Positions 1-9,555 of a DNA stretch of 64,000 bases are shown one piece after another. The notes beneath the pieces were generated by a model. It was not told where the DNA came from. It did not search any database and was given only the letters and a program-made list of their open reading frames with translations. Numbering within the stretch: position 1 is the first letter of the stretch; each line of letters starts with the position of its first letter. The stretch is from the NCBI RefSeq assembly GCF_900142365.1, contig NZ_FRAP01000003.1:359028-423027 (forward strand). The letters run 5' to 3'. Origin of the DNA: Pseudonocardia thermophila (GTDB lineage: Bacteria; Actinomycetota; Actinomycetes; Mycobacteriales; Pseudonocardiaceae). The translations under genes were made by a program, and so were the position numbers.

Positions 1-193
1 CGCCGACGCGCAGGTGTGGCCCATGGTCGCGGCGGGCACCAGCAACGACGAGATCATGGCGGCGCGTAACATCCGGCCGCTGTTCGACGGCGACGAGCCG
101 GCGATCAAGGGAACCGTCACCGCGGACACCAAGGTCTCCACCGTGACCGCGGCGGCGCTGCAGGAAGAGGCCGAGGAGTCGGGAGCGTCATGA
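1..193 (+). CDS. ilvB: Acetolactate synthase large subunit, C-terminal end (partial)
   Basis: Only the last 63 codons are present; the gene enters from the left edge, and base 1 is the end of a codon. The readable part begins [18 protein letters not shown], matching the C-terminus of actinobacterial acetolactate synthase catalytic subunits, and ends EEAEESGAS. The TGA stop overlaps the ATG of ilvN (ATGA), so the two subunits are probably translationally coupled. The enzyme is ThDP-dependent and makes acetolactate or acetohydroxybutyrate for valine, leucine and isoleucine. The catalytic and cofactor domains lie outside the window. Confidence 0.9.
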   Translation, partial: ADAQVWPMVAAGTSNDEIMAARNIRPLFDGDEPAIKGTVTADTKVSTVTAAALQEEAEESGAS

Positions 194-702
194 CCGAGCG
201 CCACACCCTGTCGGTCCTCGTCGAGGACAAGCCCGGCGTCCTCGCCCGCGTGGCGGGGTTGTTCTCCCGCCGCGGATTCAACATCGAGTCGCTCGCGGTC
301 GGGCCGACCGAGCACCCGTCGGTGTCCCGCATGACGATCGTCGTCGCCGTCGACGACTTCCCGCTCGAGCAGGTCACCAAGCAGCTCAACAAGCTGGTCC
401 ACGTGATCAAGATCGTCGAGCTGGAGCCCTCGGCGTCGGTGCAGCGGGAGCTGCTGCTGGTCAAGGTCCGCGCCGATCCGACGGTGCGCAGCCAGGTGCT
501 GGAGATCGTCGATCTCTTCCGCGCGAAGGCGGTGGACGTCACTCCGGAGGCGGTCACGATCGAGGCCACCGGCACGTCGGACAAGCTCGCTGCGTTGCTC
601 AAGAACCTCGAGCCGTACGGTATCCGGGAGATGGTCCAGTCCGGGATGGTCGCGGTCGGTCGCGGTCCCCGCTCGATCACCGCCGCCGCGATCCGCCCGT
701 AG
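190..702 (+). CDS. ilvN: Acetolactate synthase small (regulatory) subunit
   Basis: 170 residues, the usual length for IlvN. An ACT domain occupies roughly residues 5-80 ([21 protein letters not shown], then [12 protein letters not shown]), followed by the C-terminal ALS_ss domain. The protein binds the catalytic subunit and gives feedback inhibition by valine and other branched-chain amino acids. The start overlaps the ilvB stop by the ATGA arrangement. ilvC follows after 21 bases with a GGAAAGGA ribosome site, so ilvB-ilvN-ilvC is one operon. Any attenuator of this operon would lie upstream of ilvB, outside the window. Confidence 0.96.
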   Translation: MTERHTLSVLVEDKPGVLARVAGLFSRRGFNIESLAVGPTEHPSVSRMTIVVAVDDFPLEQVTKQLNKLVHVIKIVELEPSASVQRELLLVKVRADPTVRSQVLEIVDLFRAKAVDVTPEAVTIEATGTSDKLAALLKNLEPYGIREMVQSGMVAVGRGPRSITAAAIRP

Positions 703-1728
<1,026 letters not shown>

Positions 1729-1743
1729 GCACGGACCGCAGCG

Positions 1744-1777
1744 CGCGGCGCCGGTACCCGAGGGTGCCGGCGCCGCG
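1744..1777 (+). terminator. Hairpin terminator after ilvC
   Basis: An inverted repeat of 16 bp (arms 1744-1759 and 1762-1777, one G-U pair, 2-base centre) starts 16 bases after the ilvC stop codon. No T-run follows, as is common for terminators in high-G+C actinobacteria. It probably ends the ilvBNC transcript. Confidence 0.7.
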
Positions 1778-1846
1778 GCGTGTGCACCCGCCGCACGCCG
1801 CCCGGCTCCGCCGCGGTGGGCGGAGAATGCGCTTGCGCTCGCGGGG

Positions 1847-1852
1847 CATGAT
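1847..1852 (+). promoter_or_regulatory. Putative -10 element of a leaderless methyltransferase mRNA
   Basis: CATGAT ends 6 bases before the GTG at 1859, and there is no purine-rich ribosome site between them. This fits a leaderless transcript, but the hexamer departs from TAnnnT at its first base, so support is modest. Confidence 0.35.
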
Positions 1853-1858
1853 CGTGCC

Positions 1859-2584
1859 GTGACACAGCGACGGGGGGAGTACGGGATCGACGCGCCGGCC
1901 GTTCCGGCGGCGATGCTCGGGCTGGGCGCGGCGGCGGTGGTACCGGCGGTCACCGGGTTCCCGGTGCGTGCGCTGCGTGCGTGGTGGGCACTGATGGCGG
2001 CGCTGTTGCTGGGCTCGGCCGCCTCTTACCTGTACACGACGCGCCGGGGCAAGTTCGCCGTCTGGGCGGACGTGCTCGACGAGCTCGGCCTGCGCGGCGA
2101 CGAGCAGGTCCTGGACCTGGGGTGCGGGCGCGGCGCGGTGCTGCTGGCCGCGGCGCAGCGTCTGCACGCCGGAGGCCGCGCCGTCGGGGTCGACCTGTGG
2201 CGCAGCGTCGACCAGTCCGGCAACCTCGAGGCCGCCACCGCGGCGAACGCCCGCGCCGAGGGTGTCGCGGACCGGGTGGAGCTGCGCACCGCTGACCTGA
2301 CCGACCTGCCGTTCCGCGACGGCGAGTTCGACGTCGTGCTCTCCAGCCTCGCGATCCACAACATCCCGACCGCCGACGGCCGGGCCTCCGCGGTGGCCGA
2401 GGCGGTCCGGGTGCTGCGGCCGGGCGGCCGGCTGGCGATCGCCGACATCCAGCACGTCCCCGCGTACGCCGATCAGCTGCGCCACCTCGGGCTCGCGCCG
2501 CAGGTGCGCCCGCTCGGTCCGCGCGCCTGGTACGGGGGCCCGTGGATGGCCACGTCCTTGGTGACGGCCACGCGACCTGCCTGA
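1859..2584 (+). CDS. Membrane-associated class I SAM-dependent methyltransferase
   Basis: 241 residues from a GTG start. The N-terminus has hydrophobic stretches (about residues 14-35 and 40-60, with WWALMAALLLGSAASYLY) that look like one or two membrane segments. After them comes a Methyltransf_11/25-type domain with motif I VLDLGCGRG near residue 84 and the acidic loop GVDLW about 25 residues later. A VLSSLAIHNIP post-motif and VLRPGGRLAIADI follow. The substrate cannot be told from sequence. It sits alone between the ilvBNC terminator and serA. Family assignment is secure; function is not. Confidence 0.8.
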   Translation: MTQRRGEYGIDAPAVPAAMLGLGAAAVVPAVTGFPVRALRAWWALMAALLLGSAASYLYTTRRGKFAVWADVLDELGLRGDEQVLDLGCGRGAVLLAAAQRLHAGGRAVGVDLWRSVDQSGNLEAATAANARAEGVADRVELRTADLTDLPFRDGEFDVVLSSLAIHNIPTADGRASAVAEAVRVLRPGGRLAIADIQHVPAYADQLRHLGLAPQVRPLGPRAWYGGPWMATSLVTATRPA

Positions 2585-2625
2585 GCCGGCCCCGACGAGC
2601 TGACCGGCTCGGCCACCGGTCGTCC

Positions 2626-2631
2626 TACGAT
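2626..2631 (+). promoter_or_regulatory. Putative -10 element for serA
   Basis: TACGAT lies about 40 bases upstream of the serA GTG. It sits inside a small hairpin (CCTACG-atcg-CGTAGG, 2624-2639). It resembles the common actinobacterial -10. No good -35 is visible. Confidence 0.4.
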
Positions 2632-2671
2632 CGCGTAGGTCAGTCCACCGAACCGGGAGCCCCACACCGCC

Positions 2672-4273
2672 GTGAGCACCGCTGCCAGCCGTCCCGTCGT
2701 CCTCCTCGCCGAGGAGCTCGCACCGTCCGCGGTGGAGATGCTCGGCCCTGATCTCGAGATCCGCCGCGTCGACGGCACCGACCGACAGGCGCTGCTCGCT
2801 GCCGTCACCGACGTCGACGCACTCGTCGTCCGCTCGGCGACCCTCGTCGACGCCGATGTGCTCTCCGCGGCCGGCCGGCTGAAGGTCGTGGCCCGCGCAG
2901 GCGTCGGCCTGGACAACGTCGACGTCGACGCCGCCACCGCTCGCGGGGTGATGGTGGTCAACGCGCCCACCTCCAACATCGTCAGCGCCGCCGAGCACGC
3001 CATCGCGCTCATGCTGGCGGTGGCGCGCCGCATCCCGGCCGCGGACGCGAGCCTGCGCGCCGGCAAGTGGGCGCGCAGCTCGCTGACCGGCGTCGAGCTG
3101 AACGGGAAGACGGCCGGCATCGTCGGGCTCGGCCGGATCGGGCAGCTGGTCGCGCAGCGGCTGGCCGCGTTCGGCGTCCACCTCCTCGCCTACGACCCCT
3201 ACGTGGCGCCCGCCCGGGCTGCGCAGCTGGGCATCGAACTGGTCTCGCTGGAGGAGCTGCTGCGCCGCGCCGACCTCATCACGATCCACCTGCCGAAGAC
3301 CCCGGAGACCCTGGGGTTGATCGGCAAGGACCAGCTGGCGCTCACCAAGCCCGGCGTGATCATCGTCAACGCCGCGCGCGGCGGCCTGGTCGACGAGGTC
3401 GCGCTGGCCGAGGCCGTGCGCTCCGGGCACGTCGGCGGTGCCGGCATCGACGTCTACGAGACCGAGCCCACGACGTCGAGCCCGCTGTTCGAGCTGCCGC
3501 AGGTCGTCGTCACCCCGCACCTGGGCGCCTCAACCGTCGAGGCGCAGGACCGGGCCGGCACCGACGTCGCGCGCTCGGTGAAGCTGGCGCTGGCCGGCGA
3601 GTTCGTGCCCGACGCGGTGAACGTCCAGGGCGGGGCCGTGGACGAGGAGGTGCGGCCCTGGCTGCCGCTCGTGCAGAAGCTGGGCACCGTCCTCTACGCG
3701 GTCGCCGGCGGCGTCCCGACCACCGTCACGGTCGAGGTCGCCGGGGAGCTGGCCGCGTACGAGGTGTCGGTGCTGCGGCTGGCCGCGCTGCGCGGGCTGT
3801 TCACCCACGTCGTCGAGGACCAGGTGACGTTCGTGAACGTGCCCCGGCTGGCCGCCGAGCGCGGGATCGGTGTGGAGCTGACCACCACGCCCGAGAGCGA
3901 CAACTTCCGCAGCGTGGTGCAGCTGCGCGCGGCCATGCCGGACGGGACGTCCGCGACGGTTTCCGGCACGCTCTCCGGCCGGGCGCAGGTGGAGAAGCTC
4001 GTCGAGATCAACGGACGGCACTTCGACCTGCGCGCCGAGGGCAACCTGCTGCTGCTGGAATACGCCGACCGCCCCGGTGTGATGGGTCGAGTCGGCTCGC
4101 TGCTCGGCGAGGCCGCCGTGAACATCGAGGCCGCGCAGATCAGCCAGACCACCGACGGGACCGACGCGATCATGCTGCTGCGCGTCGACCGGCCCGTCGA
4201 CCCGGCCGTGCTGGACCCGATCGGGGCGTCGGTCGGGGCTGTCACGACGCGGCTGATCTCGTTCCGGGACTGA
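2672..4273 (+). CDS. serA: D-3-phosphoglycerate dehydrogenase
   Basis: 533 residues, the long actinobacterial type of SerA. It oxidises 3-phosphoglycerate to 3-phosphohydroxypyruvate, the first step of serine synthesis. Visible parts: substrate domain with RAGVGLDNVDVDAAT; NAD-binding domain with GLGRIGQLVAQRL near residue 150; catalytic region VTPHLGASTVEAQ with the His of the Asp/Glu-His pair; then the intervening ASB-type domain and a C-terminal ACT domain (LLLLEYADRPGVMGRVGSLLG) that usually binds serine. GTG start. serB, the third enzyme of the pathway, is in the same window at 49.1 kb. Confidence 0.96.
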   Translation: MSTAASRPVVLLAEELAPSAVEMLGPDLEIRRVDGTDRQALLAAVTDVDALVVRSATLVDADVLSAAGRLKVVARAGVGLDNVDVDAATARGVMVVNAPTSNIVSAAEHAIALMLAVARRIPAADASLRAGKWARSSLTGVELNGKTAGIVGLGRIGQLVAQRLAAFGVHLLAYDPYVAPARAAQLGIELVSLEELLRRADLITIHLPKTPETLGLIGKDQLALTKPGVIIVNAARGGLVDEVALAEAVRSGHVGGAGIDVYETEPTTSSPLFELPQVVVTPHLGASTVEAQDRAGTDVARSVKLALAGEFVPDAVNVQGGAVDEEVRPWLPLVQKLGTVLYAVAGGVPTTVTVEVAGELAAYEVSVLRLAALRGLFTHVVEDQVTFVNVPRLAAERGIGVELTTTPESDNFRSVVQLRAAMPDGTSATVSGTLSGRAQVEKLVEINGRHFDLRAEGNLLLLEYADRPGVMGRVGSLLGEAAVNIEAAQISQTTDGTDAIMLLRVDRPVDPAVLDPIGASVGAVTTRLISFRD

Positions 4274-4286
4274 GCCGCCGGCCCGC

Positions 4287-4304
4287 CCCGATCGCCCGAT
4301 CGGG
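4287..4304 (+). terminator. Small hairpin after serA
   Basis: CCCGATCG-cc-CGATCGGG, an 8-bp perfect inverted repeat beginning 13 bases after the serA stop. No T-run follows. Probable terminator. Confidence 0.45.
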
Positions 4305-4714
4305 TGGTGGACAGCCGGCCGGGAGCGGTGCGGATCGCACCGGTGGACCCTCGGCCGCCACCCTCCGTGTCCCTCGTCCCGGTGATGTCCGCCGCCGGTC
4401 GTCCCGGCGTCGTCATCGCGTTTGCCCTGGTCGGAGTGGCTCGTGGCTCGGTGGGTCCGCGGCCGGGGCGGCGGCCGGGGCGTCGTCACGACAAGTGGGG
4501 GCCTCGTGACGGTTCGGCGCAGGCTAGGGGCACAATGGGCCCGCTCAGGGGGTGTGTCGCTCCTGGGGCGGGCACCGGCGCCGCTCAGCGGGTCCGATTC
4601 GCCCGGCAGAGTGACCACCAACGGGTGATGAAGCACGAGAACGGGCCGCGGCTGCAGGTAGCGTGCGGCAAGTTGTCCTAACGGGACACTGGGCTGGAGA
4701 GAAGAGGGAACAGG
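4305..4714 (+). other. leuB upstream region without a convincing gene
   Basis: About 410 bases between serA and leuB. It holds a perfect 8-bp inverted repeat, CGTCACGA (4484-4491) and TCGTGACG (4504-4511), which could be an operator or hairpin. A weak 5-bp hairpin TGTCC/GGACA lies around 4675-4690. A GAGAAGAGGGA ribosome site stands in front of leuB. A GTG-started 24-codon frame at 4554-4628 contains two adjacent Leu codons, but no terminator-like structure follows, so I do not call it a leader peptide. Confidence 0.5.
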
Positions 4715-5755
4715 ATGCGCCTTGCGGTCATCCCGGGTGACGGAATCGGGCCGGAGGTCATCGAGGAGGCGCTCAAGGTCCTCAACGAGGTCGCCCCGGG
4801 CGCCGAGATCACGACCTACGACCTGGGTGCCGCCCGTTGGCACGCGACCGGCGAGCTCCTCCCCGAGACGGTGCTCAACGAGCTCCGCCAGCACGACGCG
4901 ATCCTGCTCGGCGCCGTCGGGGACCCGTCGGTGCCCAGCGGCATCCTCGAGCGCGGGCTGCTGCTGCGCCTGCGCTTCGAGCTCGACCACCACGTCAACC
5001 TGCGCCCGGCCAAGCTCTACCCGGGAGTGCGCGGACCGCTGGCCGGCGTGAGCGACATCGACCTGGTCGTCGTGCGGGAGGGGACCGAGGGCCCGTACGT
5101 CGGCACCGGCGGCATCCTCCGCAAGGACACCCCGCACGAGATCGCGACCGAGGTCTCCACGAACACCGCGTTCGGCGTGGAGCGGGTCGTCCGCGACGCG
5201 TTCCAGCGCGCCGAGCGCCGCCCGCGCAAGCACCTGACGCTGGTCCACAAGACCAACGTGCTGACCTTCGCGGGCGGGCTGTGGTCGCGGATCGTCGAGG
5301 AGGTGTCGCTGGAGCACCCCGACGTGTCGGTGTCCTACCAGCACATCGACGCCACGACCATCCACATGGTCACCGACCCCGGCCGGTTCGACGTGATCGT
5401 CACCGACAACCTGTTCGGCGACATCCTCACCGACCTCGCCGCTGCCGTCACCGGCGGCATCGGCCTCGCGGCCAGCGGCAACCTCGACGTCAGCCGCCGC
5501 AACCCGAGCATGTTCGAGCCGGTGCACGGCAGCGCGCCGGACATCGCCGGCCAGGGCATCGCCGACCCCACCGCCGCGGTCCTGTCGGTGGCGCTGATGC
5601 TCGACCACCTCGGCCAGACCGACGCGGCCCGCCGCATCGAGGCCGCGGTGGCCTTCGACCTGGCCACCCGCGACCACAGCGCGACCGGGCACACCCGCTC
5701 GATCGGCGACCGGCTCGCCGCGCTCGTCAGCACGCACGTGGCGGCGCCGAACTGA
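4715..5755 (+). CDS. leuB: 3-isopropylmalate dehydrogenase
   Basis: 346 residues. It carries out the oxidative decarboxylation of 3-isopropylmalate to 2-oxoisocaproate in leucine synthesis and can also act on 3-methylmalate from the citramalate route. Visible: N-terminal [18 protein letters not shown]; substrate arginines in [17 protein letters not shown] near residue 90; metal-binding [19 protein letters not shown] near residue 230; adenine-binding [15 protein letters not shown] near residue 275. A strong GAGGGA site precedes the ATG. It is not linked to leuCD, which is 11 kb away. Confidence 0.96.
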   Translation: MRLAVIPGDGIGPEVIEEALKVLNEVAPGAEITTYDLGAARWHATGELLPETVLNELRQHDAILLGAVGDPSVPSGILERGLLLRLRFELDHHVNLRPAKLYPGVRGPLAGVSDIDLVVVREGTEGPYVGTGGILRKDTPHEIATEVSTNTAFGVERVVRDAFQRAERRPRKHLTLVHKTNVLTFAGGLWSRIVEEVSLEHPDVSVSYQHIDATTIHMVTDPGRFDVIVTDNLFGDILTDLAAAVTGGIGLAASGNLDVSRRNPSMFEPVHGSAPDIAGQGIADPTAAVLSVALMLDHLGQTDAARRIEAAVAFDLATRDHSATGHTRSIGDRLAALVSTHVAAPN

Positions 5756-6260
5756 GGCTCTTCGCGCGGGGTCCGGTCGGGGCCGCGGCGAGTCGCCTAT
5801 GGACGTGATCCACCTCCACGGCGCTCGGGTGGCGCGCTCGGGACTGCCCGCACCGCGCCCGGCCGAGCACTACCGGAGAGCGGCCACGACGCTGTCGACG
5901 TGAAAGCGCGCGGGCCGGGCTCGGTGACGAAGGAGCCGGGCGCGAACACCGCTGAAGCTCCCGCCGAGGCAATCGACCTCGACTGCGCCTCGGCTCGCAC
6001 CACCCGGACTGCCGACCTCGCCTGGCCGAGTGCTGCCCCTGCACGAAGGTGACCACCTAGCCGTCGACTGAAGGCGCGCGAGCCCGAGCTCTGCGACGGA
6101 GGGGCCGGAGCGCAGTCATCACTGCGGTGTTCCTGCCATCCCCTTCCGGCGGCCCGTGTGCGGCGAAACCGCCCACCCCGAGAGATCCCCGCCGAACAGC
6201 TATCCGCCGACCGCTCACCGCGAATCCCGCTACCACCCACCGCTCCATCGCATGCTCGGG
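5756..6260. other. Gap after leuB, no gene recognised
   Basis: About 500 bases with weaker coding character than the flanks. A 50-codon frame from GTG 5900 to TGA 6052 (begins MKARGPGSVTKEPG) is open on the plus strand, but it has no ribosome site and I recognise no homologue. Minus-strand frames here look like shadows. I see no structured RNA or repeat. Confidence 0.5.
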
Positions 6261-6268
6261 CCGTAACG

Positions 6269-6288
6269 GTTTACACGCCGTTTACGAT
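6269..6288 (+). promoter_or_regulatory. Direct-repeat operator with -10 upstream of a membrane protein gene
   Basis: Two 7-base direct repeats, GTTTACA (6269-6275) and GTTTACG (6280-6286), are spaced 11 bases start to start. They run into a TACGAT -10 hexamer (6283-6288). The 7-base units with 4-base spacing have the layout of PhoP boxes of Streptomyces (GTTCACC-N4-GTTCACC), each unit matching 5 of 7 bases. Assignment to PhoP is inference; any OmpR-type regulator would fit the 11-bp spacing. Confidence 0.4.
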
Positions 6289-6354
6289 CCGACAGTCGGG
6301 GAGACGATCAGCGGGCCGTGTCCGGCGGCACCGCTCCAGGGGGCGGAGCAGGGG

Positions 6355-6993
6355 GTGAGCACGATGCACGCGCGTGTCCCCGCCGCCTGCCGTCCGCTCG
6401 CGGCCGCCGCGCTCTGCACCCTCGTCTGGGCGACGTCGCACGCGCTGGCCCTGGCCGTCCTCGCCCACGTCCACGACGAGTCGACGGTGAGGGTGCTGCT
6501 CCGCCAGGCCCGCCAGTGGCTGCCCGCGACCGTGATCGCGCTCGCGGTCCTGCTGGGCGTGGTGCTCGTGACGGTCCTCGCCGACGGGCGGCGCCGGCCG
6601 TTCGATCCCGGTCTCGGCGGCCTGGTCGCCACTCCCGTGTCGCTCACCCTGCTGGAGTCCGTCGATCCCGCGACCGCCCTCGGTGCCGCCCTCGCGGGCG
6701 TCCTGGGCGGCGCCCCGCCGGGCACCCTGCTGGTCGCCGGGACGGTCGTGCACGCGGCGCTGGTGGCCCTCCTGCTGGTGGTCGGCGCGATCGGGTTCGT
6801 CCGCATCGCCCGGCCCGGCCCCGTCACGCCCCCGGCGGTGGTCGCCGAGCGCGGCCCGCTGCCCTCCGCCCCTCCGCGCCGGCGCTGCAGCCCGGCGCTG
6901 CTCGCCCGGCTGCACCGCGGGCCGCCCGTCCCCGTCCGGCACGCGACGACCCCTGTCCACACCTGGCCGGGTCTCGTCGGCTCGACGGCGTAG
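6355..6993 (+). CDS. Small polytopic membrane protein of unknown function
   Basis: 212 residues from GTG 6355 (GGAG site 8 bases upstream; ATG 6364 is the alternative). Hydrophobic segments lie near the N-terminus (LAAAALCTLVWATSHALALAV), at WLPATVIALAVLLGVVLVTV, at a glycine/alanine-rich segment around residues 90-130, and at HAALVALLLVVGAIGFV. The last 65 residues are proline- and arginine-rich and probably cytoplasmic. I recognise no family. The direct-repeat promoter 70 bases upstream suggests regulation by a response regulator. Confidence 0.6.
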   Translation: MSTMHARVPAACRPLAAAALCTLVWATSHALALAVLAHVHDESTVRVLLRQARQWLPATVIALAVLLGVVLVTVLADGRRRPFDPGLGGLVATPVSLTLLESVDPATALGAALAGVLGGAPPGTLLVAGTVVHAALVALLLVVGAIGFVRIARPGPVTPPAVVAERGPLPSAPPRRRCSPALLARLHRGPPVPVRHATTPVHTWPGLVGSTA

Positions 6994-7044
6994 GGGATCG
7001 CGCTCGCCGGGGCCGGCGGCCGACCGCCTGCTCGAGGAATCCAC

Positions 7045-8154
7045 ATGCTCGCACCGCGCCCCGTACCGCACGTCCGCTCGTCCGTGTTCCGCGGCGATCT
7101 CGCCGACGAGTGGGACGCGCTCGTCGACCGCGTCGGCGGCTCGCCCTTCCAGCGCCCGGGCTGGTACGCCTGCTGGTGGGACGCGTTCGGCTCGGGCACC
7201 CCCGAGCTCGTGACCGTCCGGCGCGACGGCGACCTGGTCGCCGTGCTGCCGCTGGCCCGCCGCGGCCTCGTCGTGCGGACCCTGACCAACTGGCACAGCT
7301 TCGTCGACGGCCCGATCACGCTGGACAAGGAGGCCGCCGCCGAGCTCGTTGAGCGCGTCCTGCACCGCGGACGCTGGATGCTGGAGCTCTCCCACCTGCT
7401 GCCCGACGACGTCGAGCTGACCCGCCGCGCTGCACAGGCCCGGGGCAGCAGCGTGCAGACGTCGACGGTGCAGCGGTCCCCGTACGTGCCGGCCGACCTC
7501 ACCTTCGCCGACTACGTCGCCGCCCGCGAGGCCCGGCGGCTGCGGCAGCTGGAGCGCAGGCGGAAGAAGCTAGCCGAGACCGGGCGGGTGACGTTCGAGG
7601 TCCACGACGGCCGCGAGGACGCCGACCGCGTGGTGGAGGAGTTCATCCGCGTCGAGGGCCTGGGCTGGAAGGCTGCTGCCGGCACCGCGATCGCCTCGCA
7701 GCCGTCGACGGACCGCTTCTACCGCAGCGTCGCCGCCTGGGCCGCCCGGGCCGGCATGCTGCGGCTGCCGATGCTGCGCGTCGACGGCCGGGCGATCGCG
7801 GGCGAGCTCGATCTCGCCGACGGGCGCGCGGTGTACTCGCTCAAGGCCGGGTTCGATCCGGCCCTGCGCCAGTGCTCACCCGGTCTGCTGGTGATGCTCG
7901 ACACCATCGAGTGGTCGCTCGAGCGCGGCCTCGGCTACGAGATGCTCGGCACCGACGAGCCGTACAAGATGCGCTGGGCCGACCAGGTGCACGTCATCCG
8001 GCGGATGCGCATCCACCCGCGCACGCCCGCCGGCCAGGCGGCCAGGGGCGCCCGGCTCGGGCTCCGCGCCGCCCGCAAGGGCCTCGCCGTCGGCCGCGAG
8101 GTGGCGAAGCGCGCGCTGGCGGCGGTCGCGGAGCGCCGCAGCCAGGCGTCGTGA
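7045..8154 (+). CDS. GNAT-fold acetyltransferase of the CelD/BcsL (FemAB-like) type
   Basis: 369 residues. The N-terminal third (DEWDALVDRVGGSPFQRPGW, then WWDAFGSG) is typical of the cellulose-biosynthesis CelD-like or BioF2-like acetyltransferases. The C-terminal half carries the GNAT_6 part: LRRLRQLERRRKKLAETG, then YSLKAGFDPALRQCSPGLLVMLDTIEWSLERGLGYEMLGTD in pieces. Such enzymes are usually found with surface polysaccharide genes and transfer acyl or aminoacyl groups. A glycosyltransferase family 2 gene lies 1.4 kb downstream on the other strand. GAGG site before ATG 7045. Family confident, substrate unknown. Confidence 0.75.
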   Translation: MLAPRPVPHVRSSVFRGDLADEWDALVDRVGGSPFQRPGWYACWWDAFGSGTPELVTVRRDGDLVAVLPLARRGLVVRTLTNWHSFVDGPITLDKEAAAELVERVLHRGRWMLELSHLLPDDVELTRRAAQARGSSVQTSTVQRSPYVPADLTFADYVAAREARRLRQLERRRKKLAETGRVTFEVHDGREDADRVVEEFIRVEGLGWKAAAGTAIASQPSTDRFYRSVAAWAARAGMLRLPMLRVDGRAIAGELDLADGRAVYSLKAGFDPALRQCSPGLLVMLDTIEWSLERGLGYEMLGTDEPYKMRWADQVHVIRRMRIHPRTPAGQAARGARLGLRAARKGLAVGREVAKRALAAVAERRSQAS

Positions 8155-8676
8155 CCCAGGAGGCGGTCGACGGCGGTGCCGGGGACGACCCTGAGGTCCG
8201 CCGGGATCGGTCTCGGCGCATGGGGCTCGATCAGGGAGGTCCTCCGCTGTTCGGCGTCGGGATCGGAGCGCGGTCTGCCCCGGCCTGCGGCGACGGGGCG
8301 CCGGTGATCCGCGGCGACGAGGTCGACAGCTGATCGGCTTCCCCTCATGGTCGTGGCGTGCTGGACGCGTCGAGCAAGGCGCTCGCCGACGGGTGGGCAA
8401 CAGATCCTGGAGCGGATTCCGGGTCCCGAGCGCCACTTCCCGCAGCGCGGCAGTGCCTGTCCGCGGTGCCGGGTCTCACGGCTGATCACCCGGAGGCCGG
8501 GGTGAGCCGGCCGACGTGCGCTGAGCACCGCCGCGTCCTGTCCCCGGCGGGACCGGTGCGCCGTCAAGACGAGCAGCGGATGTTCCACCGCCGCCCCCGT
8601 CACGTCCGTGGACCGAGCCCCGGGAGACCGCGGGCGTCCCATCGCACACACGGACGAACACACACGGAGAAGGCCG
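8155..8676. other. Gap without a recognised gene
   Basis: About 520 bases between the CelD-like gene and the FlK-like gene. Open frames exist on both strands, as expected at this G+C content, but none starts behind a ribosome site or encodes recognisable motifs. The last 40 bases carry CA-rich sequence (8643-8664) and the GGAGAAGG ribosome site of the next gene. Confidence 0.5.
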
Positions 8677-9123
8677 ATGCGTCCCTCCCTGCGCCCTGGA
8701 CTGACCGCGCAACTGGACTACGTCGTACCCGCCGAGCGGACCGTGCCGCACCTGTTGCCCGAATCGGCCGAGTTCGCAGTGCTCCCCTCGGTGCTCGCCA
8801 CGGGATACCTGGTCGGCATCGTGGAGTGGACGTGCATGAAAGCCCTGCACGGGAAGCTCGACGACGACGAGCAGACGCTCGGGGTCCACGTCGACCTCAG
8901 CCACGAGGCACCGACCCCACCGGGGGTGCTGCTCACCGTGCGCGCCGAGCTGAGCGCCGTCGAGGGTCGACGCCTGATCTTCACGGTCGAGGCGCGCGAC
9001 GACGCCGCCACGGTCTGCCGGGGCACTCATCACCGGGCCGTCATCAACGGTGCCCGGTTCCGGGAGCGAATCGCCGCCCGGACGGCGGGCCTCGAACCCC
9101 CGTCGGGCGTCGCCCGGACGTGA
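8677..9123 (+). CDS. Hotdog thioesterase resembling fluoroacetyl-CoA thioesterase FlK
   Basis: 148 residues from ATG 8677 (GGAGAAGG site); an in-frame ATG at 8608 has no ribosome site. Compared from memory with Streptomyces cattleya FlK, the N-terminal two-thirds is strikingly similar without gaps: VVPAERTVPHLLPES, ATGYLVGIVEW, PTPPG and VEGRR. The FlK catalytic residues fall at identical numbers here: Thr42, Glu50 and His76. Phe33 is kept, but the lid residue Phe36 of FlK is Leu36. Family knowledge: these single-hotdog enzymes hydrolyse short acyl-CoAs, and FlK itself hydrolyses fluoroacetyl-CoA. No fluorometabolite genes are nearby, so the true substrate may be an ordinary acyl-CoA. Confidence 0.8.
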   Translation: MRPSLRPGLTAQLDYVVPAERTVPHLLPESAEFAVLPSVLATGYLVGIVEWTCMKALHGKLDDDEQTLGVHVDLSHEAPTPPGVLLTVRAELSAVEGRRLIFTVEARDDAATVCRGTHHRAVINGARFRERIAARTAGLEPPSGVART

Positions 9124-9555
9124 GCTCCGGGCGCTGCTGGATCCCCGGCGGGACCCGGATCCGCGGTCCGGTCTTCCTACGCGCCGACGACGGACCGCTC
9201 GAGGTCATCGTCCGCGACCGTCTCCAGGTGCGACGCGAGCCGCCCGCCGACTGCGACGCCGGGGTGGGTCATCCGCCACGAGCTGGACCAGTGGTCGTGG
9301 GGGATCAGGGATCGCGCGGTGGGCCGGCCGGTGGCACGGTTGCGTCCGATCGCTGTGGTCACGGCGAGGATGCGCCGCCTGTCCGGGTGGTGGCGCGGTT
9401 GACGCCGCGGCCGCCGCGGAGTTTCCACGTCGAGGTGGCCTCTCCGCCACGTCGCCGCGGGCTCAGCGGATCGTGAACACCCTCCTGCCGTGTTCCGGGC
9501 CGGCTCGCCGCGCGGACCACATCGTCTTGCTGGATCCCGCTGCTGGATCCCGCTG
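9124..9555. other. Gap with a short triplicated motif and possible gene remnant
   Basis: About 430 bases. At 9530-9562 a unit TGCTGGATCCCGC is repeated three times; the third copy overlaps the end of the glycosyltransferase gene and has a base change. On the plus strand, two consecutive frames (about 9136-9265 and 9265-9402) read as plausible protein (VFLRADDGPLEVIVRDRLQ, then VIRHELDQWSWGIRDRA and MRRLSGWWRG before a stop). They look like one small gene broken by a frameshift. I recognise no family. Confidence 0.35.

Noticed and set aside
4554..4628. Leucine leader peptide for leuB (two adjacent Leu codons)
   Set aside because: Only two leucines together, the frame is 24 codons with no following terminator hairpin or T-run; much weaker than the cimA leader.
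5900..6052. 50-codon small gene between leuB and the membrane protein
   Set aside because: No ribosome site, no promoter at the right distance and no recognisable similarity.
8677..9123. Calling the FlK-like gene a fluoroacetate resistance gene
   Set aside because: No fluorinase or fluorometabolite genes nearby, and the lid Phe36 of FlK is replaced by Leu; only the family can be claimed.
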